A DNA stretch of 64,000 bases from Dipteris shenzhenensis (Eukaryota; Polypodiophyta; Polypodiopsida; Gleicheniales). Of the stretch, positions 1-10,368 are shown piece by piece. Under the pieces are notes generated by a model. It did no database searches. It had not been told where the DNA came from and saw nothing but the letters and a program-made list of their open reading frames with translations. The stretch lies in NCBI GenBank assembly GCA_047967505.1, contig CM106540.1. One strand, 5' to 3'. Every line of letters starts with the position of its first letter. The first letter of the stretch is position 1. The position numbers and the translations under genes were made by a program.

Positions 1-105
1 CACACATAGGCATGGTAGGTGTGACTAGTGTATTGTGAAATACTATACGTGAAGAATCTTTAGCATAGAATAGCTCATAGACAATCTTAAAAGGACCGGA
101 ATGTA
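1..105 (-). repeat. Direct repeat, copy 1 (gypsy-associated)
   Basis: About 100 bp matching 3460-3557 in the same orientation with scattered mismatches. The two copies flank the gag-protease-integrase block of the minus-strand gypsy relic, so they may be remnants of its LTRs. The copy runs to the window edge, so its true left end is unknown. Confidence 0.6.
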
Positions 106-334
106 TAGATGCAGACATCAAGGGAGGAGGGTCATGCTTTTTTTTAAAGGAAAGATGGGGGAAAAAAATCAAAGTACTAGCTAGGTAGATTTACAAGAAT
201 GAGCGTATTCCATCAAGGAATAGCCCCCTCCTTTTATAGCCAAGAGAGGGGGTCTCTCCCAATAAATGCATCCTCCCACATGCATGGTGTATGTGGAAAA
301 GTCTCCCATGTGGGCTAGGCGATTATGCACTCTC

Positions 335-894
335 AATTGTGTGTAACACCCCTTGGCCTCATTTTCCCACATATATCAACCCCCCTATCCCAAGTCTAAG
401 ATACTCCCCTGGTCTCTTCCCAATTTTATAATACGTTTAATCATCTAGGAGGACAAGTGGAGGGTTGGCACAAGGAATCTTGCCACCTCATCCTAGTTTT
501 CCCATTATATAACTTGCATTCTTGGACTATCTACACCCCCCCCCACATGGGCCTACCCTACATGGAGGGAATAATCCAATATAATATCCATCTCCACCTA
601 TTTTATATTACTTCTCCCATGGTCCTTGGTCCATGTCTCACTAAATGCAGGCATGGGACCACCTAGGTGGAGGGGTGGCAGATGGAGGAACCATGCCACC
701 TTAACATTTTATAATAGAACTACCATGGATTATGTACAACACACCTTATGGGTTCTCTTACGTGGAAGGGTGGCACATGGTCATGCCTTGACACCTCAAC
801 CCTGGGCCCTATGCATACCATAATTTTACTTTTGCCACACATACAAGCACACACATATATTTATGCCTTTTACCTTGGTCAAATTTATCCATAA
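335..894 (-). repeat. LTR-like repeat, 3' side of gypsy relic
   Basis: This stretch matches 14248-14743 in the same orientation; the other copy lacks about 64 bp. The match stops at 894, where a G-rich tract on the minus strand (plus-strand C run near 901-909) follows the integrase and resembles a polypurine tract. The right edge therefore behaves like the start of a 3' LTR of a minus-strand element. A clean TG terminus is not certain; TGGATAAATTTG is the best candidate. The stretch 106-334 holds nothing I recognise. Confidence 0.55.
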
Positions 895-1917
895 GAGTTT
901 CCCCCCCCTAGGCAGGGAATGCATAGCATTTCCATTCCTGGGACCATCATGCACAAAGAAGGGTTGGAGGTAATGCTTTTTGATCACCTTCTTGCTATAT
1001 GGCTCATGCAGCTCGTGTACTTGTACAGACCCATTGCTACATTCCTTGATGACTGTGTATGGACCGGTCCATAGTGGAAGGAAAATTTTATCCATCTGGT
1101 GGTCCAATCTATTATCAAAGCATAGCACAACATCCCTCTTAGCAAAGTGTCTTTCCCATCCCTTGCGAATCTTAGCATCCATGCGGGCCTTTTGTCGGTT
1201 CTTTTGGATCTCTGTTTGATGGAGTGCAAGGCATTGGGTTTCATCTAGCTTCTCAAGTTGTACCAACCTGGCCTCTACATGTTCATCTTCTATCATCCTC
1301 TGTTCTCGTGCCAATCTCAAGGTCCGAATCTCTATCTCTAGTGGTAAAACTACCTCAGTGCCATACACCAACTCAAAAGGAATGTGACCTGTAGACGTTT
1401 TAGGTGATGTTGTAAGCCCATACGACTTCGATGACCTTTTGATCCCACTGGCTCCTATTCGTGTGGCCATTTTTCCCATGGTTTTACAAAGGATGCCATT
1501 GGTCTGCTTCGTTTGTCCCATGGACACTGGATGATAGATGCTAGATGTGCAGTGATCAATACCCATGTGATCCATGAGCAACTCCACTGCTTCATTTAAG
1601 AATAAACTCCCATGGTCAGATACTATTTCCATGGGTGTCCCAAACCTTGTGCAGATATGTTCAAATATGAAATTTGAAACTGCCTTACCATTTGCAGTAG
1701 GGAGGGTGATAGCTTCAGCCCACTTAGTGACATGCTGAGTGGCTACCAGAAGATACTTCTTTTTGCGGGCAGTCATGGGTAGGGGCCCAATAAAATCTAT
1801 TCCCCACTTTTGAAACACATGGATGGACATCACTGGGTGATGTTGCCCAAGACGCAAATCCTTCCTACCAAAGAACCATCTTCTACCTTGATTCGAGTGG
1901 AGGAACGCCTTGTTCAT
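826..1917 (-). CDS. Ty3-gypsy integrase, catalytically damaged
   Basis: An uninterrupted 363-codon reading frame covers a gypsy integrase core and C-terminal region. The core shows GIDFIGP (first Asp near residue 41) and SDHGS (second Asp near 101). Where the family has YHPQTNGQ-x-E, this protein has YHPVSMGQTK: the catalytic Glu is Lys at about residue 137, so strand transfer should be lost. The C-terminal part has the usual LWTGPYTV and HYLQPF-like segments. The zinc-binding region, RT and RNase H expected upstream are missing; the reading jumps from protease (about 1941) straight into integrase. The first Met is just the first ATG after that deletion. Non-functional TE remnant. Confidence 0.85.
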   Translation of the reverse strand: MNKAFLHSNQGRRWFFGRKDLRLGQHHPVMSIHVFQKWGIDFIGPLPMTARKKKYLLVATQHVTKWAEAITLPTANGKAVSNFIFEHICTRFGTPMEIVSDHGSLFLNEAVELLMDHMGIDHCTSSIYHPVSMGQTKQTNGILCKTMGKMATRIGASGIKRSSKSYGLTTSPKTSTGHIPFELVYGTEVVLPLEIEIRTLRLAREQRMIEDEHVEARLVQLEKLDETQCLALHQTEIQKNRQKARMDAKIRKGWERHFAKRDVVLCFDNRLDHQMDKIFLPLWTGPYTVIKECSNGSVQVHELHEPYSKKVIKKHYLQPFFVHDGPRNGNAMHSLPRGGKLLWINLTKVKGINICVCLYVWQK

Positions 1918-1929
1918 TTCAAATTCAGT

Positions 1930-2554
1930 TTCTTCATGATATGGGGCACCATGATATTACATGCAGCTCCCCAATCGACACACTTTTGACACAGCAATTA
2001 TCTATAATGACATCTATTGTATGTGGGTGCCGATCAATTTCTTTAGAGATAGAAGAGACCTCTCGTACCTTTTCCTTTTTCTTTCTCCTCCTTGTTGAGA
2101 GACCTTGCTATAGCTCATGTCTCACCTTAGGACTTAATGCTATTAGTTGAGGGAGCATGATGTTCAAAGACCAATGAGCAAGGTCCTGAATGACCAAATA
2201 GTCCTCTTGCCCCAATCCGATGGGAAAATCTGAGGGCGACCACTTACTCCTACGAGATCTTTTAGTCTTCTCTCTTGGTGGGTCTGCCATGTCAGCATCT
2301 GAGGGCTTTGAGAAGGACACCTTCTTCCTTGGGTGGCCCAGGCCACAGTTTGGAGAGGGGTCCAAGGTGGTATGACTTCTTTTCCCAAGGTCAAAAATCT
2401 CCACGTCAGAATCCTCAGTGCCTGATTCACTTAGAAGATTCACCCTTGAAATATTGGGACATTCCGTGTGATAATGACCCTTCTGGTGGCACTCGTAGCA
2501 CACAACATTGGCACGTTCTCTTGGAGGGCAATTGGCTTGATTTCTGATGCCCAC
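1930..2554 (-). pseudogene. Gypsy gag C-terminus (zinc knuckle) plus protease scrap
   Basis: The frame 2554-2108 has a CCHC zinc knuckle, CYECHQKGHYHTEC, about 20 residues in, followed by a basic, Ser-rich linker. After 2108 a different frame carries a protease-like stretch with DWGAACNIM, the equivalent of the D-x-G-A-A-x-N-I-M active-site region of plant gypsy proteases. Frame changes separate the pieces. It lies between gag (2555-3380) and integrase (826-1917) in the expected gag-protease-integrase order, with RT and RNase H absent. The zinc knuckle is clear; the protease assignment rests on one motif. Confidence 0.7.
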
Positions 2555-3380
2555 TATGTCACATTCAAGGCCTTGGCTAGGTCATTGACTCTGGGTTCTT
2601 TAGCAAGAGGGACTAGGGGAGTAGGAAGGAGGGGGGCTCTTGGGCGAGGCTGGCAAAATCTTCCAGGCAGAGGTTGAGGATATACTCCTTATTGAGTGTA
2701 AGCATCTAAGGGAGGACCATACATTTGAGGTGGAGGCAGTGGATACATCCCTGATGAGGGGTGGGGGTATGCCCTTGAGTTGGACCCACCAGGTTGTTGT
2801 AAGAACTGAGGGGGTTGCAGAGGGACAATCGTCTTCTTTGAATCGTGGTTAGATTGAACTTTATCAAACTTTTAAGCAATCTCATGTGCTAGCACCATAG
2901 TTTTTGGATTCTCCCATTTACGCTTGAGGCAGAATTTATCACTTGCTCCTGCTAAAAGGTAGGCTTGCACATGAGTCATTCTAGCTCAAAATTTGGCATT
3001 GTCCTCCTGTGTGGCAATTAAACGGTCCAGAAGCATAGCCGCTCGATCACATATCAACATGCCGTCTCACCTTCTAATTGCTTCAAGTTTGCCACCTACA
3101 TGTACACATTCTCCGGCTCCTCTTCTTTGCCAAATTACTCAATCATCAATGCTGTCAACCTTGGCGAGCTTTGGCGAACGTCTTTAGCCTGCTTCTCCTA
3201 CCACACTTGAGCCAAACCCTTTAGAAATGTGGGAAGAACCAACAGCCATCTATCTTCAATAAGAAAGTTGAGAGAAACACAATGGTGCTTGAAGGCCACA
3301 AGATACTCATTTGGATTTTCTTCAACATGTCCACAGAACACGGGAATGTCAGCCATGCTTGGAAAATGGAAAAGAGAGAG
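2555..3380 (-). pseudogene. Ty3-gypsy gag domain, broken
   Basis: On the minus strand from about 3380 a frame reads ADIPVFCGHVEENPNEYLV and then a W-x-x-x-P-x-FLKG segment. This is the pattern of the Retrotrans_gag family: Phe-x-Gly, then an EYL/AF helix, then W...P..L.G.A. A stop follows VW, and several more stops and frame changes occur down to 2555. It sits directly upstream of the zinc knuckle as expected. It can no longer make a capsid protein. Confidence 0.7.
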
Positions 3381-3459
3381 ACAAAATGAGGCTTATCTAT
3401 TGGCAAACAATGGAAAGAGGTATCTTGAACTGAAAATCTGGTGAAGATACATCCACAAA

Positions 3460-3557
3460 GCACACATAGGTAGGGTAGGGTGTGACTGGTGTATTGTGAA
3501 ATATTATACAGGAAGAATCCATAGCATAGAGTAGCTCATAGACAATCTTAAAAGGAC
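3460..3557 (-). repeat. Direct repeat, copy 2 (gypsy-associated)
   Basis: Counterpart of 1-105. It lies just upstream of gag on the minus strand, where a 5' LTR or leader would be. The similarity ends near 3557, in GGACTAATCC against GGACCGGAAT in copy 1. Confidence 0.6.
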
Positions 3558-3935
3558 TAATCCTTATGATATTTCATCCATCTTTACAAGCGAGGGTTAG
3601 AGACGTGGCGCTGCATGCAGTTGTTCATCAAGGCAAACAAGAATGCCATGAAAAATGTCAATAGTTGGGGAGCTTATACGTCGCCTTCAGCTTCTTCCAA
3701 TTCTTGTAGTCACCATGCTATTTCTTAAAGGGGTGTGTGGTTTGGCATCCTTCTTTTGTGTAATGTCCTTAAGGACCTTTCTGATGATCTTTCGAAGTCG
3801 GTAAACTCGTATCAAATATACCCAACACTTAGTTTGATGATGACCACAACCTTTGCATTCCTTATAAATGATCACTCTCATTTGTGGCTTGCGGCTTTGT
3901 TGAGGCGGTGCTTCCACTCACTTCATGCATGATTG
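3558..3935 (-). other. Unassigned degenerate stretch in gypsy block
   Basis: No intact gene. A short minus-strand frame (3917-3687) has basic residues and a C-x2-C-x3-H-like cluster, but I cannot match it to a domain. It lies immediately downstream of the RNase H scrap, so it may be decayed pol sequence. Confidence 0.3.
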
Positions 3936-4123
3936 AAGTACAAGCTTCACGTGCCAAGAAATCAGCAACTATATTTTGAGCTCAAGGGATATGCTGAATT
4001 TCTACCTCTTCAAATTGTTGGCAAAGTTCCAATGCTTGATGTCGTGGAGCCAATCCTTTGCTCCACACCTTCCACCTTCCACTAACTTGTTCACACACGA
4101 GTTGAGAATCTCCTTGCACCTCA
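3936..4123 (-). pseudogene. Gypsy RNase H-like scrap
   Basis: The minus strand reads LEVQGDSQLVCEQVSG, then a stretch ending HIP-stop-AQNIVADFLARE. This is the plant gypsy RNase H fold: E-x-x-GDS-x-L-V with the catalytic Asp in GDS, followed by N-x-x-AD-x-LA. One in-frame stop is present. The scrap ends abruptly at 4123, where the LTR of copia A begins. It lies upstream of gag in the reading direction, out of normal pol order, so it belongs to a second or rearranged gypsy copy. Confidence 0.75.
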
Positions 4124-4337
4124 AGAGAGGGCACAGCTAGAGAGCACACCACAAATGACTAACTGTACACTAGAATTAGTTGAAAAAATAGAATATATAC
4201 AAACCCTTTTAGGGTTAGGGTTAGGGGATCTAACCCTTTCCTTTATAGCACTCTATAAGGTTAGTGCTATGCACATATGATCACGTGATGGTGCTATGCA
4301 CACATGATCACATGATGTTGAGCGTGAACTCTCAACA
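4124..4337 (-). repeat. Copia A 3' LTR (outer end truncated)
   Basis: Direct repeat of 10412-10625 with no mismatch noticed by eye. It ends CTCAACA (plus strand), that is TGTTGAG on the element strand. The first 43 bp of the 5' copy (TGACAAAATATG onward) are missing here. The LTR contains GGGTTAGGGTTAGGG, a telomere-like run. Confidence 0.9.
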
Positions 4338-4425
4338 CCTTCCCTCAAGATCAACATCATGAAGTAGGCCTTCCCTCAAGATGATGATTCTGGGGAATCG
4401 AAGAAGGACTGAGCATTACATTCCA

Positions 4426-5907
4426 TCACACCCCTTTAATGGGAATGTCCTTCCTCTGCATCAAACCAAGAGCTAGTCGGTGTTTACCGAGTGGTTTGGT
4501 AAAGATGTCTGCAACATTTTCTTTGCTATCACAATGCTGCAGTGTGATGTCACCAAGTAACACTCTTTCTCTGATAAAGTGCTCTCTGACATCAATGTGC
4601 TTTGTCCTGGAGTGATATACTGGATTTTTGGCCAATGCTTGAGCCGATTGATTATCACAGTATATTGTTGTTGGCTTTGACTCATCAAAGTAATCTGTTT
4701 CCGACAATAGTCTTCTGAGCCATATAGCCTCACATGCACCTGTAGTGAGTGCTCTATATTCTGCTTCAGTCGAAGACAAAGAAACAGTTGGCTGTTTGTT
4801 TAACAACCATGATATAGCACCTTGACCAAGGAAAAATGCATATCCCTGTGTCGATCTCCTGGTCTCATGATCTCCAGCATAGTCAGTGTCACAGTATCCA
4901 TGCAACCGTGGATGACTTCCTCTGTATTCTATCCCAAACTGTCTTGTACCTCTGATGTATCTCAAGACTCTTTTGGCTGCATTCCAGTGAGACTGTTTTG
5001 GATTTGCCATAAACTGTGCTAGTGAGCTTACTGCATAACAAATATCTGGCCGTGTGATTGTCAGATATATAAGAGATCCAATGAGTTGCCTGTAGTATCT
5101 GTCATTGACTGTAGGCTTTTCTGAATCTTTAGTAAGTTTCAAACTATATTCCATGGGAGTGGCTGCAATCTTGCAATCTGCCATATGAAACTTCTTCAGG
5201 AGACTGTCAACATATTTGAGCTGATTCATGAATGTGCTATCTGAATCTCTCCAGAACTCAATTCCAAGACAATAGTGCATAAGTCCAAGATCTTTCATGT
5301 CGAACTCTGTAGATAAGTCTTGTTTTAGTTTTCTGATGAAGCTATCCTTGCTTCCTGTCACAATCAGATCATCTACGTACAAAAGTGCAATAGTAATATC
5401 TTCCCCTTGAACTTTGTAGTAGAGAGTATGATCTGCATTGGACTTCATGTATCCCAGATCAGCAAAATACTTATCAATTCTGCTGTACCAACTTCTAGGT
5501 GCTTGCTTTATGCCATAGAGACTTTTCTTGAGATGGCAAACCTTGTTCTCCTTTCCTGGTTCAACATAACCGGCTGGTTGTTGCATGTAGACTTCCTCGT
5601 TTAGATAACCATTGAGAAATGCATTCTTGACATCGAGCTGATACACATTCCATTTACTGAGTGTCGCTAGTGATATCAAGAACCGTATGGAATCCATCTT
5701 TGCTACTGGAGCATAAGTCTCATCATAATCTTGGCCATATTGTTGTGCAAATCCTTTTGCAACTAATCTGGCTTTGTATCTCTGAATACTGCCATCTGGA
5801 TTGTACTTCACTTTGTATACCCATTTGTTGGCTATGGCCTTCTTTCTTGGTGGAAGGTCGCATAATTCCCAAGTGTGATTTTTTATACAAAGCATCCATT
5901 TCTTCAT
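4426..5907 (-). CDS. Copia A reverse transcriptase-RNase H
   Basis: A 493-codon open frame with the complete copia RT and RNase H. It copies element RNA into DNA and removes the RNA strand. It has NKWVYKVKYNPDG and RYKARLVAKGF near residues 27-52, LDVKNAFLNG near 91, SLYGIKQAPRSWY near 119, and the catalytic YVDD at about 177-180. RNase H has an Asp in DTDYAGD (near 342), Glu in TEAEY (near 381) and Asp in YCDNQSA (near 418), then KHIDVR and DIFTKPL. The first Met (MKKWML) is not a natural start: the frame is the continuation of pol after frame changes near 5885 and 5955. Length and motifs match an intact copia RT-RNase H. Confidence 0.92.
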   Translation of the reverse strand: MKKWMLCIKNHTWELCDLPPRKKAIANKWVYKVKYNPDGSIQRYKARLVAKGFAQQYGQDYDETYAPVAKMDSIRFLISLATLSKWNVYQLDVKNAFLNGYLNEEVYMQQPAGYVEPGKENKVCHLKKSLYGIKQAPRSWYSRIDKYFADLGYMKSNADHTLYYKVQGEDITIALLYVDDLIVTGSKDSFIRKLKQDLSTEFDMKDLGLMHYCLGIEFWRDSDSTFMNQLKYVDSLLKKFHMADCKIAATPMEYSLKLTKDSEKPTVNDRYYRQLIGSLIYLTITRPDICYAVSSLAQFMANPKQSHWNAAKRVLRYIRGTRQFGIEYRGSHPRLHGYCDTDYAGDHETRRSTQGYAFFLGQGAISWLLNKQPTVSLSSTEAEYRALTTGACEAIWLRRLLSETDYFDESKPTTIYCDNQSAQALAKNPVYHSRTKHIDVREHFIRERVLLGDITLQHCDSKENVADIFTKPLGKHRLALGLMQRKDIPIKGV

Positions 5908-7574
5908 TCATAGCAGTTTGCCATTCTGGCTTGTCTACTGTGTCTTCGAAGTTCATCTGTAGCCATGATGGTAGTCATAAGAGCATAGTTGGTGGTTTCC
6001 ACCTGAATTGCTTTGCCTTTCTGAGCATATGTCAATCTGGCTGGTGGTCTGCTTTCCCTAGTATACCGTCTGAGGTGCTGTGGCACTGCTTGGGGTGTTG
6101 GTGGTAATTCTTGCTCTTCTTCATCAACCTGTTCTGTAGATGATTGTGAAGTTGATGCTTCTATCTCCTGTGTAGGTGAGGTTTTCCATTCTGATTCCTC
6201 ATCGAAGATTACATCTCTGGAGATAATGACTTTGCGGTTGATGGGATCATACAATTTGTATGCTTTGCTTTCTTCACTGTAGCCAACCATGATGCATTTG
6301 CATGACTTCGCATCCAATTTCCTGCGATGATCATCATGTATGTGGGCATATGCTATGCAACCAAATATGCGGAGATGCCCAATGCATGGCTTGTGTCCAG
6401 TGAATGCTTCATAAGGAGTCATACCTTGTATCGGTTTGGTAGGAAGCCGATTAAGCAAGTAGTTAGCTGTAGCTATTGCTTCTGCCCAATACTGATTCGG
6501 AAGATGCTTTTCACTAAGCATTGCTCTAGCACTGTCTGCTAAAGTCCCATTCTTCCTTTCAGCTCTTGCATTTTGTTGAGGAGTATCTGCACATGTGAAT
6601 TGTCTTCGAATGCCATGATTTTTGCAAAAGTTCATGAATGCTGAAGACATGTATTCACCTCCTCTGTCTGATCTCATGACCTTGATCTTTCTGCTTGTTT
6701 GGTTTTCTACCATGGCTTTGAATTCTTGAAATCTGGCAAACACTTCAGATTTCTCTTTCAGAAAGTAGACCCAACAATATCTGCTGTAGTCGTCGATGAA
6801 GGTCAAGTAATAAAGTGAACCATTGATGCTGCGGGTCTGGGCATAACCCCATACATCTGTATGAATCAAATCAAGAATACCTCGTGCACGAGAGGTACTT
6901 CTGACAAAGTTGGTTCGCTTTTGTTTGCCGAAGCAGCATTCACAAACCTTTCCAAGAAACTGTAGCTTCGGAATCCCAATTGCCATATTCTGATTCCTGA
7001 GATCTAACAAGTACTTGAAGTTGACATGACCATATCTCTTGTGCCATTTTGTAGATAGTGGCATCTGTTGCATTTGAGCTGACATGGCATGCTTATCTGG
7101 TATTGTAGCTAGCATCCTGTATAAGCGTCCTTCCTTGACACCTTTTGCTACTAGTTGACCTCTTTTGGATTTGTCTCTGATAGTGCATTCATCACCGTCA
7201 AAGATGACTTTGTAGTTGTGTTCCGTCATTTGACCTACTGACAAAAGGTTCTTGCTGAGCTTCGGAACATAGAGCACATCTTTGACTAATCCTTTTGTAC
7301 CAGTGAAATTGTTCATACTAGGGATAACACCTTTCCCTTGAACCAGATTCGGTGTATTGTCTGCTGTGTAGATGACATTCTTTTGACCTTCTAATGGCTT
7401 CATTTCTGTGAACCATTCCTGATGATTTGTCATATGAGATGATGCACCGCTATCGATGTACCAAGGATCCTGTTCCACTTGGTCGACTTGATAGCTGAAA
7501 TCCTCTTTGGGATTGAAATCAGTGTCTAGGTGCATTGTATCAGTCTGATTCAATTCCTCACTTGCAAGAAACAT
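5904..7574 (-). CDS. Copia A protease-integrase
   Basis: A 556-codon frame. The aspartic protease motif is DSGASSHM (Asp near residue 41), followed by NLLSVGQM. The GAG-pre-integrase zinc site has H-x4-H (WHKRYGH) and C-x2-C (CECC). The integrase core has all three acidic residues: D in HTDVWG (near 240), D in RSDRGGEY (near 303) and E in NARAERKN (near 339). The tail leaves frame near 5955, after MATDEL; the true continuation (NFEDTVDKPEW) is in another frame and a second shift near 5885 leads into RT. The enzyme region looks competent; the polyprotein is broken only at this linker. Confidence 0.9.
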   Translation of the reverse strand: MFLASEELNQTDTMHLDTDFNPKEDFSYQVDQVEQDPWYIDSGASSHMTNHQEWFTEMKPLEGQKNVIYTADNTPNLVQGKGVIPSMNNFTGTKGLVKDVLYVPKLSKNLLSVGQMTEHNYKVIFDGDECTIRDKSKRGQLVAKGVKEGRLYRMLATIPDKHAMSAQMQQMPLSTKWHKRYGHVNFKYLLDLRNQNMAIGIPKLQFLGKVCECCFGKQKRTNFVRSTSRARGILDLIHTDVWGYAQTRSINGSLYYLTFIDDYSRYCWVYFLKEKSEVFARFQEFKAMVENQTSRKIKVMRSDRGGEYMSSAFMNFCKNHGIRRQFTCADTPQQNARAERKNGTLADSARAMLSEKHLPNQYWAEAIATANYLLNRLPTKPIQGMTPYEAFTGHKPCIGHLRIFGCIAYAHIHDDHRRKLDAKSCKCIMVGYSEESKAYKLYDPINRKVIISRDVIFDEESEWKTSPTQEIEASTSQSSTEQVDEEEQELPPTPQAVPQHLRRYTRESRPPARLTYAQKGKAIQVETTNYALMTTIMATDELRRHSRQARMANCYE

Positions 7575-8647
7575 ATTTCCATGTTCATTTGCAAAATGAC
7601 TGTGACTAGAATGTCCACCACGATGATTTCCTCTTCCTCGGGAATTCCCTTGGATTGACCGCCTTGGTCATACTGCTTCTTGCGGCAATCTCTTTCATAG
7701 TGTCCAAACTTGTGACAATAGTTGCATTGAATGTTTGACACATTGGTGGATGCATTCCCTCATCCTTGGAATCTTCCTCGGTTGGAATGATTTCCTCTTT
7801 GCTGATTCTGATGTAGCTGAGGATGATGCTGATGCTGATGCTGATTTTGACTTTGATTTTGTTGATGATGACCACTTTTCTGATATGATCTACCTCTGTT
7901 TCTGCCTTTGCCTCTGCTTCTGTCTAAAGCTGTGAATGCCTGATCATTAGAATGACCTTTACGTGCTTGAATGGCCTGAGTCTTGAGTTCTTCACCAAGT
8001 AGAACTAACTAAAGTTCTTCCAGTGTTGGAATTTGCCGTTGGATGGCAATACTCTGGACTAGATTCTCATATCCTTCTCCTAGTCCATTCAGGATTACTT
8101 GAACCATTTCTGCGGGATTCATAGTCTCTCCTGCTGCTGCAAGTTGATTGTTGTAGTCTTTGATGCCGAGTACATAAGCATGACCGGTTTCACTGCTATT
8201 GCAGAAACTCTGGTTGATCTGGTTTCTCAGGGTGACAATCCTGGATGTGTTCTTGGACTCGTAGAGAGCTGCGAACATATCCCATGCTTCTTTTGATGTC
8301 TTGACTGTGTTGAGCTATCCTAGCATGACATCTTGCACATTCTACTTGATCAGGTGATAGGCATACTTGTCTTTCTTATCCCATTCTGCTTGAGCTCGGG
8401 CAATGGCAGGATCTGCTACTGGTGTGGAAACTGTTTGTGTAGATGTAGATCCCGTTGCTGGTGCTGTGACAATAGATGGAGTAGAGCTACTGGTGGTTGG
8501 ATCGGCCAATGGTCTAGGTATGGATCCATCGACATACTCCCATTTGTCCTGAAGCACAAGAATGGTCTCCATTCGGTATTTCCATGTACCGTAATTGCAG
8601 TTGTCTAACTTAGTAGATGCCTCCAAATTGAGGTTGCTAGTCGACAT
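7550..8647 (-). pseudogene. Copia A gag with internal stops
   Basis: Start chosen at MSTSNLNLEAS (ATG complement at 8645-8647); the ATG farther up at 8722 adds a non-gag leader. The N-terminal part has NYGTWKYRMETIL, typical of copia gag, then a Ser/Thr/Pro-rich insert. The UBN2-like helical region (SKEAWDMFAALYES, YNNQLAAAGE, NGLGEGYENLV) follows. A Gln/His-rich stretch near 7800-7900 precedes the CCHC knuckle CNYCHKFGHYERDC (about 7690-7735). Stops interrupt near 8342, 8319, 8009 and 7765. The capsid protein cannot be made in one piece, yet pol is well preserved. Confidence 0.85.
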
Positions 8648-10356
8648 GGTGCAAACAATGTACTCAAAGGTGTCCTGAAAAAACTCTGTATGAATCAACT
8701 GCAAATACACTGAAGATGCCAAGTGAAATCTCTGTACCGTCGATGAAGATAGAACTGCAGTATATAAGATCTAATCTGTGTTACAAGGCTTGTGGCAATG
8801 ATGCCGGGAATAGCCAAGAGGCTTTACAAGGCTGAAAAATGATGTGCACGATGCCATGAGATAGCCGAATAGGCTTTACAATGGTGGCATGTGTGTGTGA
8901 AATCAAGTGCTATCTGCCCACTGAACCAATCTGCAATGCCTCTGTACTCTGAAGTCTGCTCACTAAACTGATGAACGTAAGGTTTCAGGTAATGTAATGA
9001 TGTGAAATCAGATGTGAGCGTATGGACTGACTCCGAGTAGGTACTAGTCGGGAATTTTGGGCATGGCTTAGATTGGCAATTTGGGGAATTCAAAGTGTCC
9101 CGTCTATGGCGATCTAGTCTACTCTGATCTAGATCTAAACCAACCGTCGATCGATGAAAGAGCAGCAAATAATTCCTTTTCTTTTGTTCTTTTTAAGTGC
9201 TGGGTCAGATGCGTCGATGTAGAGGCAAATGTGCGTGAAGGAAGTGGTTTTGTCGGCGAGGCTCAAATGTGAGTGTAACTTGCGCTGAAATGTGCGCATG
9301 ATGTAACGAGCGCGTAGAGCACAAAAAATCGAGCGACTTTCCTTTTTGGAGCACCCTCAAATTCTTCCTGGATCAAGAGATACGACTTGATCTAGGTGGA
9401 GGGGCAAAAGGAGTGCAAATGGTGCTCAATGATGATGTGTCACTATGAGTCACATGCAGTGATGATGTGGCACTGTGCTTAGCAAGAGGTGTTCCAGTGA
9501 AGCTCTGTGCTGAGGTGGCAGGAGTGTGCACATGCAGTGTGTGCACAGTGTGCCTGGCAAGGGACTGTGCCTGCATAGGGTCAGTGCTGACTGGACTGCT
9601 GAGGTGGCAGTGCTGAGGTGGCACTGATGATGTCAGTAGGGTGATGTGGCAATGATGATGTGGCATAGGTGATGTGGCACTGATGACGTGTCACTGATGA
9701 TGTGGCAGGTGATGTGGTTGATGATGTGTCATTGATGATGTGGCAGGTGACGTGGCTGACGTGGCAGATAAGATGACGTTGCCACATGGCACAATTGTGA
9801 TCAAACCACCTAACTAGGGGTTGACTGAACCTCTGGTTAGGTCCTATCTGTCATGTGTCAAAAGCGACTGACCACTGGTGGCTAGCCAAACCTAGGGTTG
9901 CTAACCAACCCTATCTGCCACGTGTTGCAAGGTGAGCCACCGGAATCAAAAAAGATTCTGACGGAATCCAAAAAGATTTTGTTGACCTCTGGATTTCCGT
10001 TGATGGAGTCGTGTTCGCTCCCATCGACTTGCAGAAGCTCGCTATGAGGTCGTATTGAGGTAAGGAGCCCGTGAGGCTTGGGATGTTGATTGGCGCAGAG
10101 TAGTTGAAGCATAGGAGAGGCAGTCGGGCTATGTCGTGGGAGCGCTGCTGGTCTTTCGTTGGAGGAGCCTCGGTCGTTGGAGCTAGGCCATCGATTTCGT
10201 TGGAGAGGCTGCAAACAACTGCTTAGGCCCGTTGGCCTTGGAGCTGTGGGCGCTAATCTTATCTACGTTGATGGCGGTCGATGTTGAGGATAGAAGCTTA
10301 AATGCAGCGCCTTAGACCGCTCGACCAAACCGTCCTGCTTGTAGCCGTTGCTAGGT
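8648..10356 (-). other. Copia A long 5' leader
   Basis: About 1.7 kb between gag and the primer-binding site without a credible gene. It holds a short repeat near 8775-8880 (GGCTTTACAA units) and the GATGATGTGGCA repeat field at 9425-9790. The open frames here come from the repeats. Confidence 0.6.
9425..9790. repeat. Degenerate GATGATGTGGCA tandem repeats
   Basis: Variants of TGATGATGTGGCAC recur about every 12-25 bp, mixed with GACGTGGC variants. The array lies in the copia A leader. His/Thr-rich frames on the minus strand here (9373-9787) are by-products of the repeat. Confidence 0.75.
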
Positions 10357-10368
10357 GCTCTGATACCA
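10357..10368 (-). other. Copia A primer-binding site
   Basis: GCTCTGATACCA on the plus strand, that is TGGTATCAGAGC on the element strand. It is complementary to the 3' end of initiator Met-tRNA and directly abuts the 5' LTR. Confidence 0.9.

Noticed and set aside
4205-4230. Interstitial telomere in copia A LTR (TTAGGG-like repeats)
   Set aside because: Only two or three units, present in both LTRs of one element; part of the LTR, not a telomere relic.
9373-9787. His/Thr/Ser-rich minus-strand frames
   Set aside because: Translation of the GATGATGTGGCA repeat in the copia A leader.
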